In this document: one piece after another, positions 7,765 through 16,645 of the stretch
Position numbering within the stretch: the stretch's first letter is position 1
Layout of the letters: each line of letters opens with the position of its first letter
Made by a program: the position numbers and the translations under genes
Assembly (NCBI GenBank): GCA_016932035.1
Contig: JAFGDR010000025.1
Coordinates: 1-64,000, forward strand
Source of the DNA: Candidatus Cloacimonadota bacterium
GTDB lineage: Bacteria; Cloacimonadota; Cloacimonadia; JGIOTU-2
DNA: 64,000 bases
Direction: 5' to 3'
Notes under the pieces: generated by a model
Told to the model about the DNA's origin: nothing
Database searches by the model: none
Seen by the model: only the letters and a program-made list of their open reading frames with translations

Positions 7765-8962
7765 TGATTCTTTCTAAATTTTTTTGAGCAAGTTCAAAAT
7801 TAGGGTCGAGTTCAAGTGCTTTTTTCAAAAGGACGATTGCCTGGTCGAGTTGTCCGTCTTGTTCATAAATAACTGCAAGATTATTCAAGGTCTTTTTCTC
7901 TTCTTTTTTTTCGAGAATTTCTTCATACAGTTCGCGGCATTTCTCGATATTACCCTCTGCCTGGAAAAGGAACGCATAATTGTATTTCGCTTCGATGAAT
8001 TCCGGATCTAATTCCATTGCATGAAAGAAATGTTCTTTCGCTTTCTCGATCTTGCCTTTTGTCGAATAATAGATACCAAAATAGTAGTGAAGATCAGCCG
8101 AATCGGGGAAGACTTCCAGGTATTTTTTAAGATCATTATACGCTTTGTCAAAGTGCTGCTGAGCATAGTTATACGCAATGCGCTGTATAAACTCACTTTC
8201 GGACAAAACCATACCAGATTCACCAAACACCTTTTCTTTTATGAACCAATTACCGTTTATTCTTTGAAGAACGAGAGATAGGGGATATTTGCCATTGATC
8301 TCAAATTCGACGATTGCCTGATCCTGCTCCTTGCTCAGAGCGGAACGAACAAGATCGTATTCTTTGATCGCCTTGAATGCTTTCAATCCGAGATTTCGCT
8401 TTAGATAATTTTGGACCAAAACATCACCTTTATAGATGTCGTGATGAACAAGAAGTCGAAGGGATTTCTCGTGATCATAATTGATGACATATTCCAGGAA
8501 TTTCTGAGCTATATCCTCGTGAGTTTCAATTGTTTTCTTGATTTGCGGGATGCCAAGTTCTTGCCTAACAAAATTGTATGTTAGGTGACCTTTGAGTGCT
8601 TGCTCGTGATTCTTTAAAAATTTATCGATCTTCTTTTTTCCCTGCTCTGTTTCAGCATATGCCCGAGGGGTTTTATTATCGAAGGATGGATTTTCAGTCT
8701 TTAACCACTCATTAAGATGCAGATCAAGAAGCTCCTGCTGCTCGGTGATAGATTCCGAATAATTGTTCAACTGGAGATTCTTTTTTTCATGGGTGCTTTT
8801 AAGCGCATATTTACAATCCGAAGGACAGTCCATCTTTATGCGAATCTCATTGCAGCAATGAAAGCAGATCTTTTTATGGGTTTTGGGACATGTTCTCGTT
8901 GCTTTATGCTTTTTACATAATTGGCAGCGTTTGGGCTGGAGTATTCCAAAATAGGTCTTCAT
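7703..8962 (-). CDS. Cys-rich zinc-finger and TPR-repeat protein
   Basis: A 419-residue cytoplasmic protein. The first ~55 residues hold a Cys/His cluster (C13, C16, then CPKTHKKICFHCC and CPSDC) that should bind zinc. A middle region of ~200 residues contains a TPRAYAETEQGKKKIDKFL segment and a YchJ/SEC-C-like alpha+beta domain. Residues ~265-400 are at least four tetratricopeptide repeats (for example ADLHYYFGIYYSTKGKIEKA). It is probably a scaffold; no enzymatic motif is visible. It starts 12 bases after nadE and overlaps the radical SAM gene. Confidence 0.7.
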   Translation of the reverse strand: MKTYFGILQPKRCQLCKKHKATRTCPKTHKKICFHCCNEIRIKMDCPSDCKYALKSTHEKKNLQLNNYSESITEQQELLDLHLNEWLKTENPSFDNKTPRAYAETEQGKKKIDKFLKNHEQALKGHLTYNFVRQELGIPQIKKTIETHEDIAQKFLEYVINYDHEKSLRLLVHHDIYKGDVLVQNYLKRNLGLKAFKAIKEYDLVRSALSKEQDQAIVEFEINGKYPLSLVLQRINGNWFIKEKVFGESGMVLSESEFIQRIAYNYAQQHFDKAYNDLKKYLEVFPDSADLHYYFGIYYSTKGKIEKAKEHFFHAMELDPEFIEAKYNYAFLFQAEGNIEKCRELYEEILEKKEEKKTLNNLAVIYEQDGQLDQAIVLLKKALELDPNFELAQKNLERINEKKKTAQNTSESSATLPSE

Positions 8963-8974
8963 ATGATGTCTTTC

Positions 8975-9754
8975 TTATACGGTTTGATAAGTTTCCGGAT
9001 TAGGAGGTATTGATTGTTTAAAGCGATTTCTCTTTACGATTGATTTAACATGTTGTATTTGTTCTTCTGTAAATCCTTGTGATAGTAATTGATTTAGGGA
9101 GAGTTTTTTCTCATATAAAGCATATAATATTTCATCTGCATCTTTATATGAAAGTCCGAGTTCTTCTTCATCGGTTTGACCTTCCCACAGATCGGCAGTA
9201 GGGGATTTTTGTATGATGTTTTTGGGAACACCCATCATTTCTGCAAGTTTCCATACTTCTGATTTATACAAGCAGCCGAGTGGTTCGAGTGCACAGGCAC
9301 CGTCACCATATTGTGTAACATAACCAAATAGTAGTTCCGTTTTATTGCCTGTACCAAGAACAAGAGCATGTTCCTTTGCAGCAAGGTCATAGAGTGTGGA
9401 CATGCGCATTCGTGCTTTCATGTTCCCTTTTCGCAATCTGTCTGCTTCCGGCTCATAGGTCTCGAAATAGGCATCGACCATTGGCGTGATCTCACGAACA
9501 TAATATTTCATTCCGAGATTTTCTGCAACTAATTTGCCATCATCGAAACTGTCATTCCTGCTGGTTTTGTAAGGCATGAGTACGCCGATCATATTTTCTC
9601 TGCCAAGTGCTTCAACCGCAAGATAAGCTACTAAAGAAGAATCTACTCCGCCAGAAAGTCCAATAATGCCTTTTGAAAAACCTGCGTTTTTGAAATAGGT
9701 TTTGATAAATGTAATAATTTTATCTTTTTCTGAGTTCAAATCGATATTGCGCAT
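8975..9754 (-). CDS. nadE: NAD+ synthetase, ammonia-dependent
   Basis: Catalyses the last step of NAD synthesis, amidation of deamido-NAD. The 259-residue protein has the N-type ATP pyrophosphatase loop SGGVDSS (residues 34-40), GTGNKTELLFGYVTQYGDGA and KSPTADLWEGQTDE, all hallmarks of NadE. The glutaminase domain is absent, so it should use free ammonia. The ATG at 9754 overlaps the upstream HAD gene's TGA stop by one base (TGATG). An in-frame GTG lies one codon earlier, but the ATG fits the coupling better. Confidence 0.93.
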   Translation of the reverse strand: MRNIDLNSEKDKIITFIKTYFKNAGFSKGIIGLSGGVDSSLVAYLAVEALGRENMIGVLMPYKTSRNDSFDDGKLVAENLGMKYYVREITPMVDAYFETYEPEADRLRKGNMKARMRMSTLYDLAAKEHALVLGTGNKTELLFGYVTQYGDGACALEPLGCLYKSEVWKLAEMMGVPKNIIQKSPTADLWEGQTDEEELGLSYKDADEILYALYEKKLSLNQLLSQGFTEEQIQHVKSIVKRNRFKQSIPPNPETYQTV

Positions 9755-10521
9755 CACATAACCTTTATATCATCAATAGAATTTACCACAAAATCCGAAG
9801 CTGGTTCGAGCAGTTCAGCTCCATCCTTGCCTGTAAGTACAGCAATTGTAAGTGTACAACCAGCATTTTTTGCCATATCCATGTCCAATGTGCTGTCACC
9901 GATAACAGCAGTATGTTCCGGAGTTTCATTAAGGAGTTCACATACATAATGCACCATATCTGGAGCTGGCTTATCATTTTTTGTGCTGTCTGCACCGGAA
10001 ATCGCATCGATGTATTCCAGCGCATTAAATGCTTCCATGATCTTTTCACAGCGAACCGCAAGGTCGGATGTAGCAACAGCAATCTTTATCTTATTATCTT
10101 TGAGAGATTTAAAAAGTCCGTGTATATCTCCCAGTGGCATCGCAATTTCACGAAGATCGACAATACTGTCCACTTCTCCAAAAATCTTATGAGTAGCTTG
10201 ATATGCAGTCGGTCGATCAAAACCGAAATCCACTAATTTCATAATAACTTTTTTTTCAGTTATCGGTCTGGAATCAGTTAAGATCGCAACATCGAGAATA
10301 TTAGTGGAAAACGGATCTGCACCCATCGAACGAATGATCTCATTCACTTTTTCTTGCGTGAGGTCAAAATGTTTGCCCAATAATCGAGCTCTCTGTTTGA
10401 TGATCTCGATCCACATGTTCAGGTCCGAGAGTGTGCCATCCTTGTCGAAGATCACTAATTTTATCTTTTCCGGGTCGATGTAAACAATACCTTTTTCATG
10501 ATGAGCTGCACTATGTGTCAT
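9754..10521 (-). CDS. HAD-family phosphatase (phosphoglycolate phosphatase-like)
   Basis: A 255-residue haloacid-dehalogenase hydrolase. Motif I is VIFDKDGTLSD with nucleophile D26 and acid D28, motif II is VATSD, motif III is the lysine in STKNDKPAPD, and motif IV is GDSTLDMDMAKNAG. The helical cap domain between motifs I and II is of the Gph or PGMB type. Substrate unknown. Its ATG overlaps the upstream stop (TAATG) and its stop overlaps nadE, so expression is tightly coupled. Confidence 0.85.
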   Translation of the reverse strand: MTHSAAHHEKGIVYIDPEKIKLVIFDKDGTLSDLNMWIEIIKQRARLLGKHFDLTQEKVNEIIRSMGADPFSTNILDVAILTDSRPITEKKVIMKLVDFGFDRPTAYQATHKIFGEVDSIVDLREIAMPLGDIHGLFKSLKDNKIKIAVATSDLAVRCEKIMEAFNALEYIDAISGADSTKNDKPAPDMVHYVCELLNETPEHTAVIGDSTLDMDMAKNAGCTLTIAVLTGKDGAELLEPASDFVVNSIDDIKVM

Positions 10522-11009
10522 TACAACCTTTCTATTGCCTGAAGAATATCCATTAAGTTGACGTCATCGAGTTTTCTGTTTTTTCCGATAAGTATTGCAA
10601 GCTGTGCAAGAAATTGCTCAACAGTCATGTCTGCATATTTATCAAGGATCAGGTATGATATATCAGAGGTACTCCCTTTTAGGATGTCGTCGAGTTCTTC
10701 TTTCTGCTCTGTTTTCTTTGGTTTTTTTTCCGGTTTGGGCTCTGGCTCTTCAACTTCTTTTTCTTCTTCCTTCGGAATATTGAAGACATCCTTTTCATTG
10801 TCACTCATAACGAACGACCCGATTGCAGCACGATCTTTTTTACTTTTGGAGCTGATGATCTCTTCGAGATAGCTTATCTTTTTATCATAGAATTCATCGT
10901 GCTTTTTCTCGTTCAACTTCTTATACATAATGAGTGCCATTGCGTAGTTGCCCTGTTCTTCATACATTTTCGCAAGAGCCGGTGAAGCTGCGACATCCTG
11001 AAATTCCAT
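10521..11009 (-). CDS. Hypothetical protein with TPR-like N-terminus
   Basis: A 162-residue acidic, charged protein. The start at 11009 is preferred to an in-frame start 20 codons upstream because GAGGTG lies 6 bases ahead of it and it then clears the upstream gene by one base. Residues ~8-50 (SPALAKMYEEQGNYAMALIM) resemble one TPR helix pair. Residues ~75-115 are low-complexity Lys/Glu/Pro, and the C-terminal ~40 residues form a small helical segment. It resembles small TPR/linker proteins of unknown role; nothing enzymatic is visible. Confidence 0.65.
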   Translation of the reverse strand: MEFQDVAASPALAKMYEEQGNYAMALIMYKKLNEKKHDEFYDKKISYLEEIISSKSKKDRAAIGSFVMSDNEKDVFNIPKEEEKEVEEPEPKPEKKPKKTEQKEELDDILKGSTSDISYLILDKYADMTVEQFLAQLAILIGKNRKLDDVNLMDILQAIERL

Positions 11010-11010
11010 A

Positions 11011-11646
11011 TTACACCTCAATGTCGTTTTTGATCGTATCAAAGGTACCTTGCCCGATCCCTTTGACATTCATGATATCTTCTATGGTTTGAAAAGAGCC
11101 ATGTTCATTTCTATAGTCAATAATTGCTTGTGCTTTTGTTTTACCGATCCCTTTTAAGGTCTGGAGCTGCTCAACAGTAGCAATGTTTATATTTAACTTT
11201 TGACCATCCATTAAGGATTCTTCAGAAAAAGACGTTTGAGTATCCTCAGCAACGTATGCATAAACTTCTGCTGAATCACCGATCATTTCGAGGTAGGGGA
11301 GTAATTTTGCCAGTGTTTTTTTGCCGATGCCTTTGATATTTGTCAATTCACAAAGAGTGGAGAGAGTTCCCTGTTCGGTTTTATAATCATATATTGCCTG
11401 CGCTTTTACAGGTCCTATTCCCGGCAGTTCGGCAAGGGTTTCTATGTCGGCATCATTTATATTGATCATCATTGGTTCGTGAGATTTATCAACCACTTTT
11501 TTGATGCTATCCTGAATATTAAGTGTTGAGTCAGCCTCCAGAATGGATGAGATATTTCGCACATTCATGACCACAAGCCCCACGACCAGAAAGGCGACAA
11601 TGAAGATGATAATATTTCGTTCGTCGGGAGTAAAATATTTATTCAT
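11011..11646 (-). CDS. Membrane-anchored helix-hairpin-helix (ComEA-like) protein
   Basis: A 211-residue protein with an N-terminal membrane segment (residues ~11-28, IIIFIVAFLVVGLVVMNV) and two ComEA-type HhH modules. One is at ~58-95 (INDADIETLAELPGIGPVKA) and one at ~150-200 (INIATVEQLQTLKGIGKTKA), each with the GIG hairpins that contact DNA backbone. The family binds double-stranded DNA outside the inner membrane during natural transformation; two modules are more than the usual one. Its ATG overlaps the M28 peptidase stop by 8 bases. A role in DNA uptake is inference, as no other competence genes are nearby. Confidence 0.82.
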   Translation of the reverse strand: MNKYFTPDERNIIIFIVAFLVVGLVVMNVRNISSILEADSTLNIQDSIKKVVDKSHEPMMININDADIETLAELPGIGPVKAQAIYDYKTEQGTLSTLCELTNIKGIGKKTLAKLLPYLEMIGDSAEVYAYVAEDTQTSFSEESLMDGQKLNINIATVEQLQTLKGIGKTKAQAIIDYRNEHGSFQTIEDIMNVKGIGQGTFDTIKNDIEV

Positions 11647-12538
11647 AGATCAGATGCATAAGCATTGTGCCTACGCTTTGTAAGCTTTTTGGACTACATT
11701 TGTCGGGTGTGTCTTCTGTCGTGTGCCAGTATGGATAATCCAGATCAATGATGTCGATCGCATCATAGCTGGCTTCAAGAAAGGGATAATGATCATCGTA
11801 AATATAGGTTGTGACTTTTGATGAAAATCCCTTCAGATTATTTTTCTTTGCTATTTTCCATACTCTATCAACCAGCTCGGGAGATGACATCAGAGAGAAT
11901 GGCTCTTTTTTTATTTCCAGTTCGTTATCACCGATCATGTCGATCACGATAACAAATTCGGGTTCTTTTCCATGATAATGTTCAACAAAATACTGCGAAC
12001 CAAGACACCAGTTTTTTGTTTTTCCATATGAACCTGCATCCTCTCCATCGAAAAAGATAAGATCATATCCATAAACCGGAGGTTCATTTATTTGCAGGAT
12101 CGTTGCTAACTCCAAAAGTACCGCAACTCCAGACGCAGCATCATTAGCGCCGAGGATGGGTGTATTATGCTTTGTGCTATCTGCATCTCTATCAGCCCAG
12201 GGACGGGTATCCCAATGTGCCCCGATGAAAATTCGCTGAGGTCTTTCAGGATAATAGGATGCTATAATATTTGTGAATTTGAATTCGTCACCTCGAACTG
12301 ATGCAGTGAAATCCTGTGTGCGAACCTCAGCACCATGATCTTCCATGAACTTGATAATATAATTTTTGCAGAGCTCATGACCTTCTGAGCCGGGATTCCG
12401 TGGACCGAACGTGCATTGTTCTTCGAGGTATTTGAATGCTTTCTCTCCATCAAAAGTTGGAATTGCACTATTGCATCCAGCAAATAACACCGCACAAACG
12501 ATAAGCAAGCTGATAATCTTCATAACTTTTTTATACAA
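11639..12538 (-). CDS. M28-family lipoprotein peptidase / glutaminyl cyclase-like
   Basis: A 299-residue lipoprotein. The signal peptide ends in a lipobox LFAGC, so the mature protein is a lipid-anchored periplasmic or surface protein. The zinc-dependent M28 core is clear: GAHWDTRPWADRDAD, then LGANDAASGVAVLLELA, FFDGEDAGSYG and a C-terminal YWHTTEDTPDKC. The spacing and the TRPWAD sequence resemble secreted glutaminyl-peptide cyclotransferases, which share the M28 fold, more than broad aminopeptidases. Which activity it has cannot be decided here. First gene of the eight-gene operon. Confidence 0.85.
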   Translation of the reverse strand: MYKKVMKIISLLIVCAVLFAGCNSAIPTFDGEKAFKYLEEQCTFGPRNPGSEGHELCKNYIIKFMEDHGAEVRTQDFTASVRGDEFKFTNIIASYYPERPQRIFIGAHWDTRPWADRDADSTKHNTPILGANDAASGVAVLLELATILQINEPPVYGYDLIFFDGEDAGSYGKTKNWCLGSQYFVEHYHGKEPEFVIVIDMIGDNELEIKKEPFSLMSSPELVDRVWKIAKKNNLKGFSSKVTTYIYDDHYPFLEASYDAIDIIDLDYPYWHTTEDTPDKCSPKSLQSVGTMLMHLIYE

Positions 12539-12559
12539 TTAGTATTTTCCTTTGATGTA

Positions 12560-12587
12560 ACGATATTGAGAATGAATTTGATGTCAA
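12560..12587 (-). promoter_or_regulatory. Probable promoter of the M28-to-IMPase operon
   Basis: On the minus strand, TTGACA (12582-12587) and TATCGT (12560-12565) are separated by 16 bases, upstream of the M28 gene start at 12538. The -35 is perfect and the -10 partial. Confidence 0.4.
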
Positions 12588-12593
12588 TATTTT

Positions 12594-13412
12594 CTATTGA
12601 TGAAAGTCACGGGTGTATATGAGTTGTGTAAATTCCTCGGGGATCTCAGCAAGGCATGTTTCTCTTGGATAGATTCGTAGGGGATTAATATCAATACCGC
12701 CGCGTCGGGTGTATTTGCAGATCAGTGCAAGCTTGTCCGGTTCAAGAATGTGCACCAAATCATACAGTATTCTCTCGCAGCACTCTTCATGGTATTCATT
12801 GTGAAGTCTATATGAAATGATATATTGTACGAATGATCCTGGTTGCAGTGTTTTATCATCTGCACGATAATACAAATACACCGAACCCCAATCGGGCTGG
12901 TTTGTTATGGGACAGTTTGATCTGAGAAGGTGAGATGAGAAATAATAATCCAAACTTTTCGCATGAGCAGTTTTCAGCAATTCTGGATTTGGTGTGTATT
13001 CTGAGATATCATCGATATCTATATCATCCAAACAGAGGAATTGAGAGCTGTCTGTAAAATTATTAGTGAAAGAAGCATTTGATTCATATGAAAGCTGTAA
13101 GTTTTTTGTACCAAGAGTTTTTCCCAGGTCTGTTTCTATAATATGCAGCACTTCTTCTAAAGAAGTGAAGCGTTTCATGGAATAGGAATTCAAGTATAAC
13201 TTGAGTGACTTGCTTTCAACAATATTTTGAGAATCTGCATCATATTCGATAGTGAGAATTCCTGCAGTTGGTTTACCGTCTGGTCGCAGGAATGAGAATT
13301 CATAGGTGTTCCAGATATCTGAACCTTGAAATGGGACCGGTTCTTTCCAACCGATGGCGTCTCTTCCTTTTGATCTTGGAATTGCTATTAATTCCGAAAC
13401 ATGCACTTTCAT
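12594..13412 (-). CDS. queF: NADPH-dependent 7-cyano-7-deazaguanine reductase
   Basis: Reduces preQ0 to preQ1 in queuosine biosynthesis. The 272-residue length is that of the tandem-domain (E. coli-type) QueF. The nucleophilic cysteine is in RSNCPITNQPDWGSV (C167, with D174), the NADPH-binding ESKSLKLYLNS is at 66-76, and HEECCERI provides the conserved histidine/glutamate. It lies 31 bases downstream of thrS with only a weak ribosome-binding site, so it is probably on the thrS transcript. No other queuosine gene is in the window. Confidence 0.93.
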   Translation of the reverse strand: MKVHVSELIAIPRSKGRDAIGWKEPVPFQGSDIWNTYEFSFLRPDGKPTAGILTIEYDADSQNIVESKSLKLYLNSYSMKRFTSLEEVLHIIETDLGKTLGTKNLQLSYESNASFTNNFTDSSQFLCLDDIDIDDISEYTPNPELLKTAHAKSLDYYFSSHLLRSNCPITNQPDWGSVYLYYRADDKTLQPGSFVQYIISYRLHNEYHEECCERILYDLVHILEPDKLALICKYTRRGGIDINPLRIYPRETCLAEIPEEFTQLIYTRDFHQ

Positions 13413-13443
13413 ATTTCAAAAGAAAAAAGGGAGAAGTTCTCCC

Positions 13444-15360
13444 TTATTTTTTATTTTTGATTTCTTGTTTAATGTATTCAATGAAATCTTGAAGAGTAAA
13501 TGATCCGATGTCACCTTTCTGGTGTCTTCGAATAGAGACAGTTCCCTGCTCGATCTCCTTGTTGCCAACGATCACCATATATGGGATTTTCTGTTTTTCA
13601 GCTTCTCTGATCTTATAACCGATCTTTTCGTTCTGCATACTGATATTAGCTCTAATATCAGCATCTCTGAGCGATTGCATTATCTCCTTTGTATAATCAA
13701 GCTGGTTCTCGCTTATCGGAAGAACCTGAACCTGAACTGGAGCAAGCCAAACCGGGAAGTTGCCCATATAATGTTCGATAAGCACACCAAAGAATCGTTC
13801 AAGTGAGCCGAGAAGAGCGCGGTGTATCATATAAGGACGATGTGCTTCGTTATCTTCGCCGATGTAGGTCATATCGAAGCGTTCTGGGAGATTGAAATCA
13901 AATTGAATGGTGGTGCACTGCCATGCTCTATCAAGCGCATCTTTTATTTTGATATCAATTTTCGGTCCGTAAAAAACACCTTCTCCTGGGTCGACAGTAT
14001 AGTCCAAGCCTGAAATTTCAAGAGCTTTTTTCAGTGAATCGGTGGCTCGAATCCACATCTCATTTTCACCAACAAATTTAGCTGGCTGTGTTGAAAGGTA
14101 GATGTCATATCTGTCAAATCCGAATGCTTTGAGGAAGAAGAGCGAGAAATCCAGCAGCTTTACTACTTCATCAACCAGTTGGTCGGGAGTGCACATAATG
14201 TGTGCGTCGTCCTGAGTAAAGCCACGGACTCTCATCAAACCATGCAGAGCACCGGAGCGTTCGTAACGATATACAGTTCCAAGTTCTGCCGACTTGTAGG
14301 GGAGTTCTCTATAACTGCGCAATTTTGATTTATATATCATGATGTGGAAAGGACAGTTCATCGGCTTGATGTAATAATCGATCTCGTCAATTTTCATTGG
14401 TGCATACATGCTGTCCTGGTAGAAATCAAGATGTCCGCTGGTTTCCCAAAGAACAGACTTTCCAATATGCGGAGTATATACAATCTGATATCCGGCTTTG
14501 TAATGTTCCTTTTTCCAGAAATCCTCGATAACATCGCGCATGATCCCGCCGTTTGGATGCCAATGTACAAGACCGGCTCCAACATCTTCATAAAAACCGA
14601 ACAGATCGAGTTCTTTACCGATTTTTCTGTGATCTCTTTTTTCTGCTTCATCCAATTTTTGAAGATGATCTTCAAGTTCTTTTTTGGTTTGGAATGAGAT
14701 GCCGTAAATACGCTGGAGCATCTTATTATGCTCATCACCGCGCCAGTAAGCGCCGGAGAATTTCAGCAGTTTGAAGAATTTGACTTTGTCGGTGGATTGA
14801 AGATGAGGTCCACGGCATAGATCGACGAAATCTCCGAGTACATAGATTGATATGACTTCATCTTCTGGCATGTCATTGATAAGTTCGATCTTATATGTTT
14901 CGCCGAGACTTTCGAATAATTCAAGAGCTTCATCACGATCGAGTACTTTTCTTTCAAAGAAGAAATTCTCATCGACAGCACGCTGCATTTCTTCTTCGAT
15001 CTTAATAAGATCTTCTTCAGTGAAGGGAGTTTCTTTATCAAAGTCATAATAGAAACCATGCTCGATTGAGGGTCCTATTGCGACTTTCACATCAGGAAAA
15101 AGGCGTTTGACTGCCTGTGCCATGATGTGTGAACTGCTGTGCCAGAAAACATCTTTGCCTTTGGCGTCTGGAAATTTATAGAACAGAATGGAACCGTCTT
15201 CTTCAAGGGGACGTGTCATATCGACAGCTTTGTCATTGAATTGTGCGCAAAGAGCTTCTTTTGCCAGCCCCTTGCTGATGCCTTCAGCTATCTTCAATGG
15301 AGTGATCCCATTTGGAAATTCCTGTACAGAACCATCCGGAAATGAAATTTTAATATTCAT
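13444..15360 (-). CDS. thrS: Threonyl-tRNA synthetase
   Basis: Full-length 638-residue class II synthetase. The N-terminal TGS domain (~1-60) is followed by the editing domain with HSSSHIMAQAVKRLF. The catalytic core has zinc and substrate residues in KPMNCPFHIMIY, motif 2 around RYERSGALHGLMRVRGFTQDDAHI, and motif 3 near MIHRALLGSLERFFGVLIEH. The C-terminal anticodon-binding domain ends at the stop. The start at 15360 has AAGGA upstream. No T-box leader is visible. First gene of the thrS-queF unit. Confidence 0.97.
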   Translation of the reverse strand: MNIKISFPDGSVQEFPNGITPLKIAEGISKGLAKEALCAQFNDKAVDMTRPLEEDGSILFYKFPDAKGKDVFWHSSSHIMAQAVKRLFPDVKVAIGPSIEHGFYYDFDKETPFTEEDLIKIEEEMQRAVDENFFFERKVLDRDEALELFESLGETYKIELINDMPEDEVISIYVLGDFVDLCRGPHLQSTDKVKFFKLLKFSGAYWRGDEHNKMLQRIYGISFQTKKELEDHLQKLDEAEKRDHRKIGKELDLFGFYEDVGAGLVHWHPNGGIMRDVIEDFWKKEHYKAGYQIVYTPHIGKSVLWETSGHLDFYQDSMYAPMKIDEIDYYIKPMNCPFHIMIYKSKLRSYRELPYKSAELGTVYRYERSGALHGLMRVRGFTQDDAHIMCTPDQLVDEVVKLLDFSLFFLKAFGFDRYDIYLSTQPAKFVGENEMWIRATDSLKKALEISGLDYTVDPGEGVFYGPKIDIKIKDALDRAWQCTTIQFDFNLPERFDMTYIGEDNEAHRPYMIHRALLGSLERFFGVLIEHYMGNFPVWLAPVQVQVLPISENQLDYTKEIMQSLRDADIRANISMQNEKIGYKIREAEKQKIPYMVIVGNKEIEQGTVSIRRHQKGDIGSFTLQDFIEYIKQEIKNKK

Positions 15361-15377
15361 GAGAAATCCTTGATTAG

Positions 15378-15406
15378 AATATATTTTGAACTCGTAAAAT
15401 GTCCAA
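15378..15406 (-). promoter_or_regulatory. Probable thrS promoter
   Basis: On the minus strand, TTGGAC (15401-15406) and TATATT (15378-15383) have an ideal 17-base spacer, giving a short leader of about 10 bases before the AAGGA-containing start region. Confidence 0.5.
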
Positions 15407-15449
15407 TCTACTAAAATGCAGTCAAGAAAATCGGCATTCCGAGAAAATG

Positions 15450-16400
15450 TTACTCTGTGAAATACTCCCGATTAGTAAGATGGTGATAATCAGTCCACGT
15501 TGAATTCTCTTCTGAAGCTTTATCGATCAGGTCTGATGCCCCAGCAACTTGTGCATCGAGATTGTCTGCATAATGAAGAATAAGCGCTTCCTTTGTTTTG
15601 GGAGGAACAGCCGCACCATACTCCCGTTCACCATGATGACTGAGAAGCAAGTGCTCGACCTTCATCAGGAGGTCTCCAGGAAAATTATTAATTTCTTCGC
15701 ATTTATCAACCACCATCTTATTTCCCATAACAACATGCCCGATCAGACGTCCTTCATCAGTAAAATCGATGAAGGGAGCTAACGTGTATTCCTTTATTTT
15801 TCCAATATCATGCAAGATTGCACAGGTGATGAGAAGGTCTCTATCGATTTCTTCATAGAGCGGACTTACAGCATCACATATTGTCGTGACAGTCGTGGAG
15901 TGATGCAAAAGCCCACCAACTAAGTTATGATGCCAGTTTTTCGCTGCTGGTGCTTTTGAATATTTCTCGAGAAATTCTTTATCATCAAAGAACAGATGGA
16001 GCAACTTTGAGAGGTATTCATTTTTTACAGAATCGATAAAACCAAACAGTCTATCTAATAATTTGTTTGTATCCTTCGTTGTTGTTGGAGAGAAATCTGC
16101 TATATCAAATTCGTTATCTTCAGCTTTTCTGATGTTTCTAATAGATAGTTGTAGATTACCTTCAAAAGTTGTGACAAGCGCTTTAAGTTTTACAATGTCT
16201 CCAACATTGAAACAATCCTGGAATTGAGGAACATTATCCCAAATAAAACCTGTAACTTGTCCCGTTTTATCAAGGCAAAGCACGCGTATAAAAAATTTAC
16301 CATTTCTGCTTTTTCTTATCGATTTTTCGCTTACGGCAAAAAAATCAATGATCTCACTACCTTCCATGGAGTTGAGATCCTGAACAAAAATCTCTTTCAT
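15450..16400 (-). CDS. OB-fold plus HD-domain protein (YhaM-like 3'-5' exoribonuclease)
   Basis: A 316-residue protein. Residues ~15-90 form an OB nucleic-acid-binding fold (GDIVKLKALVTTFEGNLQLS). Residues ~160-285 form a metal-dependent HD domain with HHNLVGGLLHHS, the HD pair in CAILHDIGKIKEY, and a third histidine in LLLSHHGEREYG. This order is that of the B. subtilis YhaM family, which trims RNA or single-stranded DNA from the 3' end. It is monocistronic, between thrS and a 245-base gap. Confidence 0.85.
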   Translation of the reverse strand: MKEIFVQDLNSMEGSEIIDFFAVSEKSIRKSRNGKFFIRVLCLDKTGQVTGFIWDNVPQFQDCFNVGDIVKLKALVTTFEGNLQLSIRNIRKAEDNEFDIADFSPTTTKDTNKLLDRLFGFIDSVKNEYLSKLLHLFFDDKEFLEKYSKAPAAKNWHHNLVGGLLHHSTTVTTICDAVSPLYEEIDRDLLITCAILHDIGKIKEYTLAPFIDFTDEGRLIGHVVMGNKMVVDKCEEINNFPGDLLMKVEHLLLSHHGEREYGAAVPPKTKEALILHYADNLDAQVAGASDLIDKASEENSTWTDYHHLTNREYFTE

Positions 16401-16645
16401 AATACTCCTTCTTAAATATTATTCACGAAATTGACGAAAGACACTAAATCGTAAAAAGCATATTTCTGTCAAAACAAATATGAATTGAGTTTTTGGATGA
16501 ATGTTGTCTACCTTCCTCAATCCGTCCTATCCAGGAAGGATTTGTTATAGTTTTAAATCTCGATTTCCCTTCTCATATTTTAGGAGATGGATTTGCTTGT
16601 CGGGTCGTATCTCGATTTATCGGGTGTAGACTAAGGAGCAGGTTA
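16401..16645. other. Intergenic stretch without a recognisable gene
   Basis: It begins with a TTTCGTG-like repeat in reverse orientation (16420-16445), then an inverted repeat CCTTCCT/AGGAAGG (16511-16517 and 16533-16539, 15-base loop) lacking a T-run. Similar short words (TCTCGATTT, CGGGT) recur between 16558 and 16628. An open frame here runs into the PHP gene on the other strand and has no ribosome-binding site. I see no terminator or RNA gene I can name. Confidence 0.4.

Noticed and set aside
11010-11069. Longer form of the TPR-like protein overlapping the HhH gene
   Set aside because: GAGGTG six bases ahead of the ATG at 11009 and almost perfect abutment to the upstream stop.
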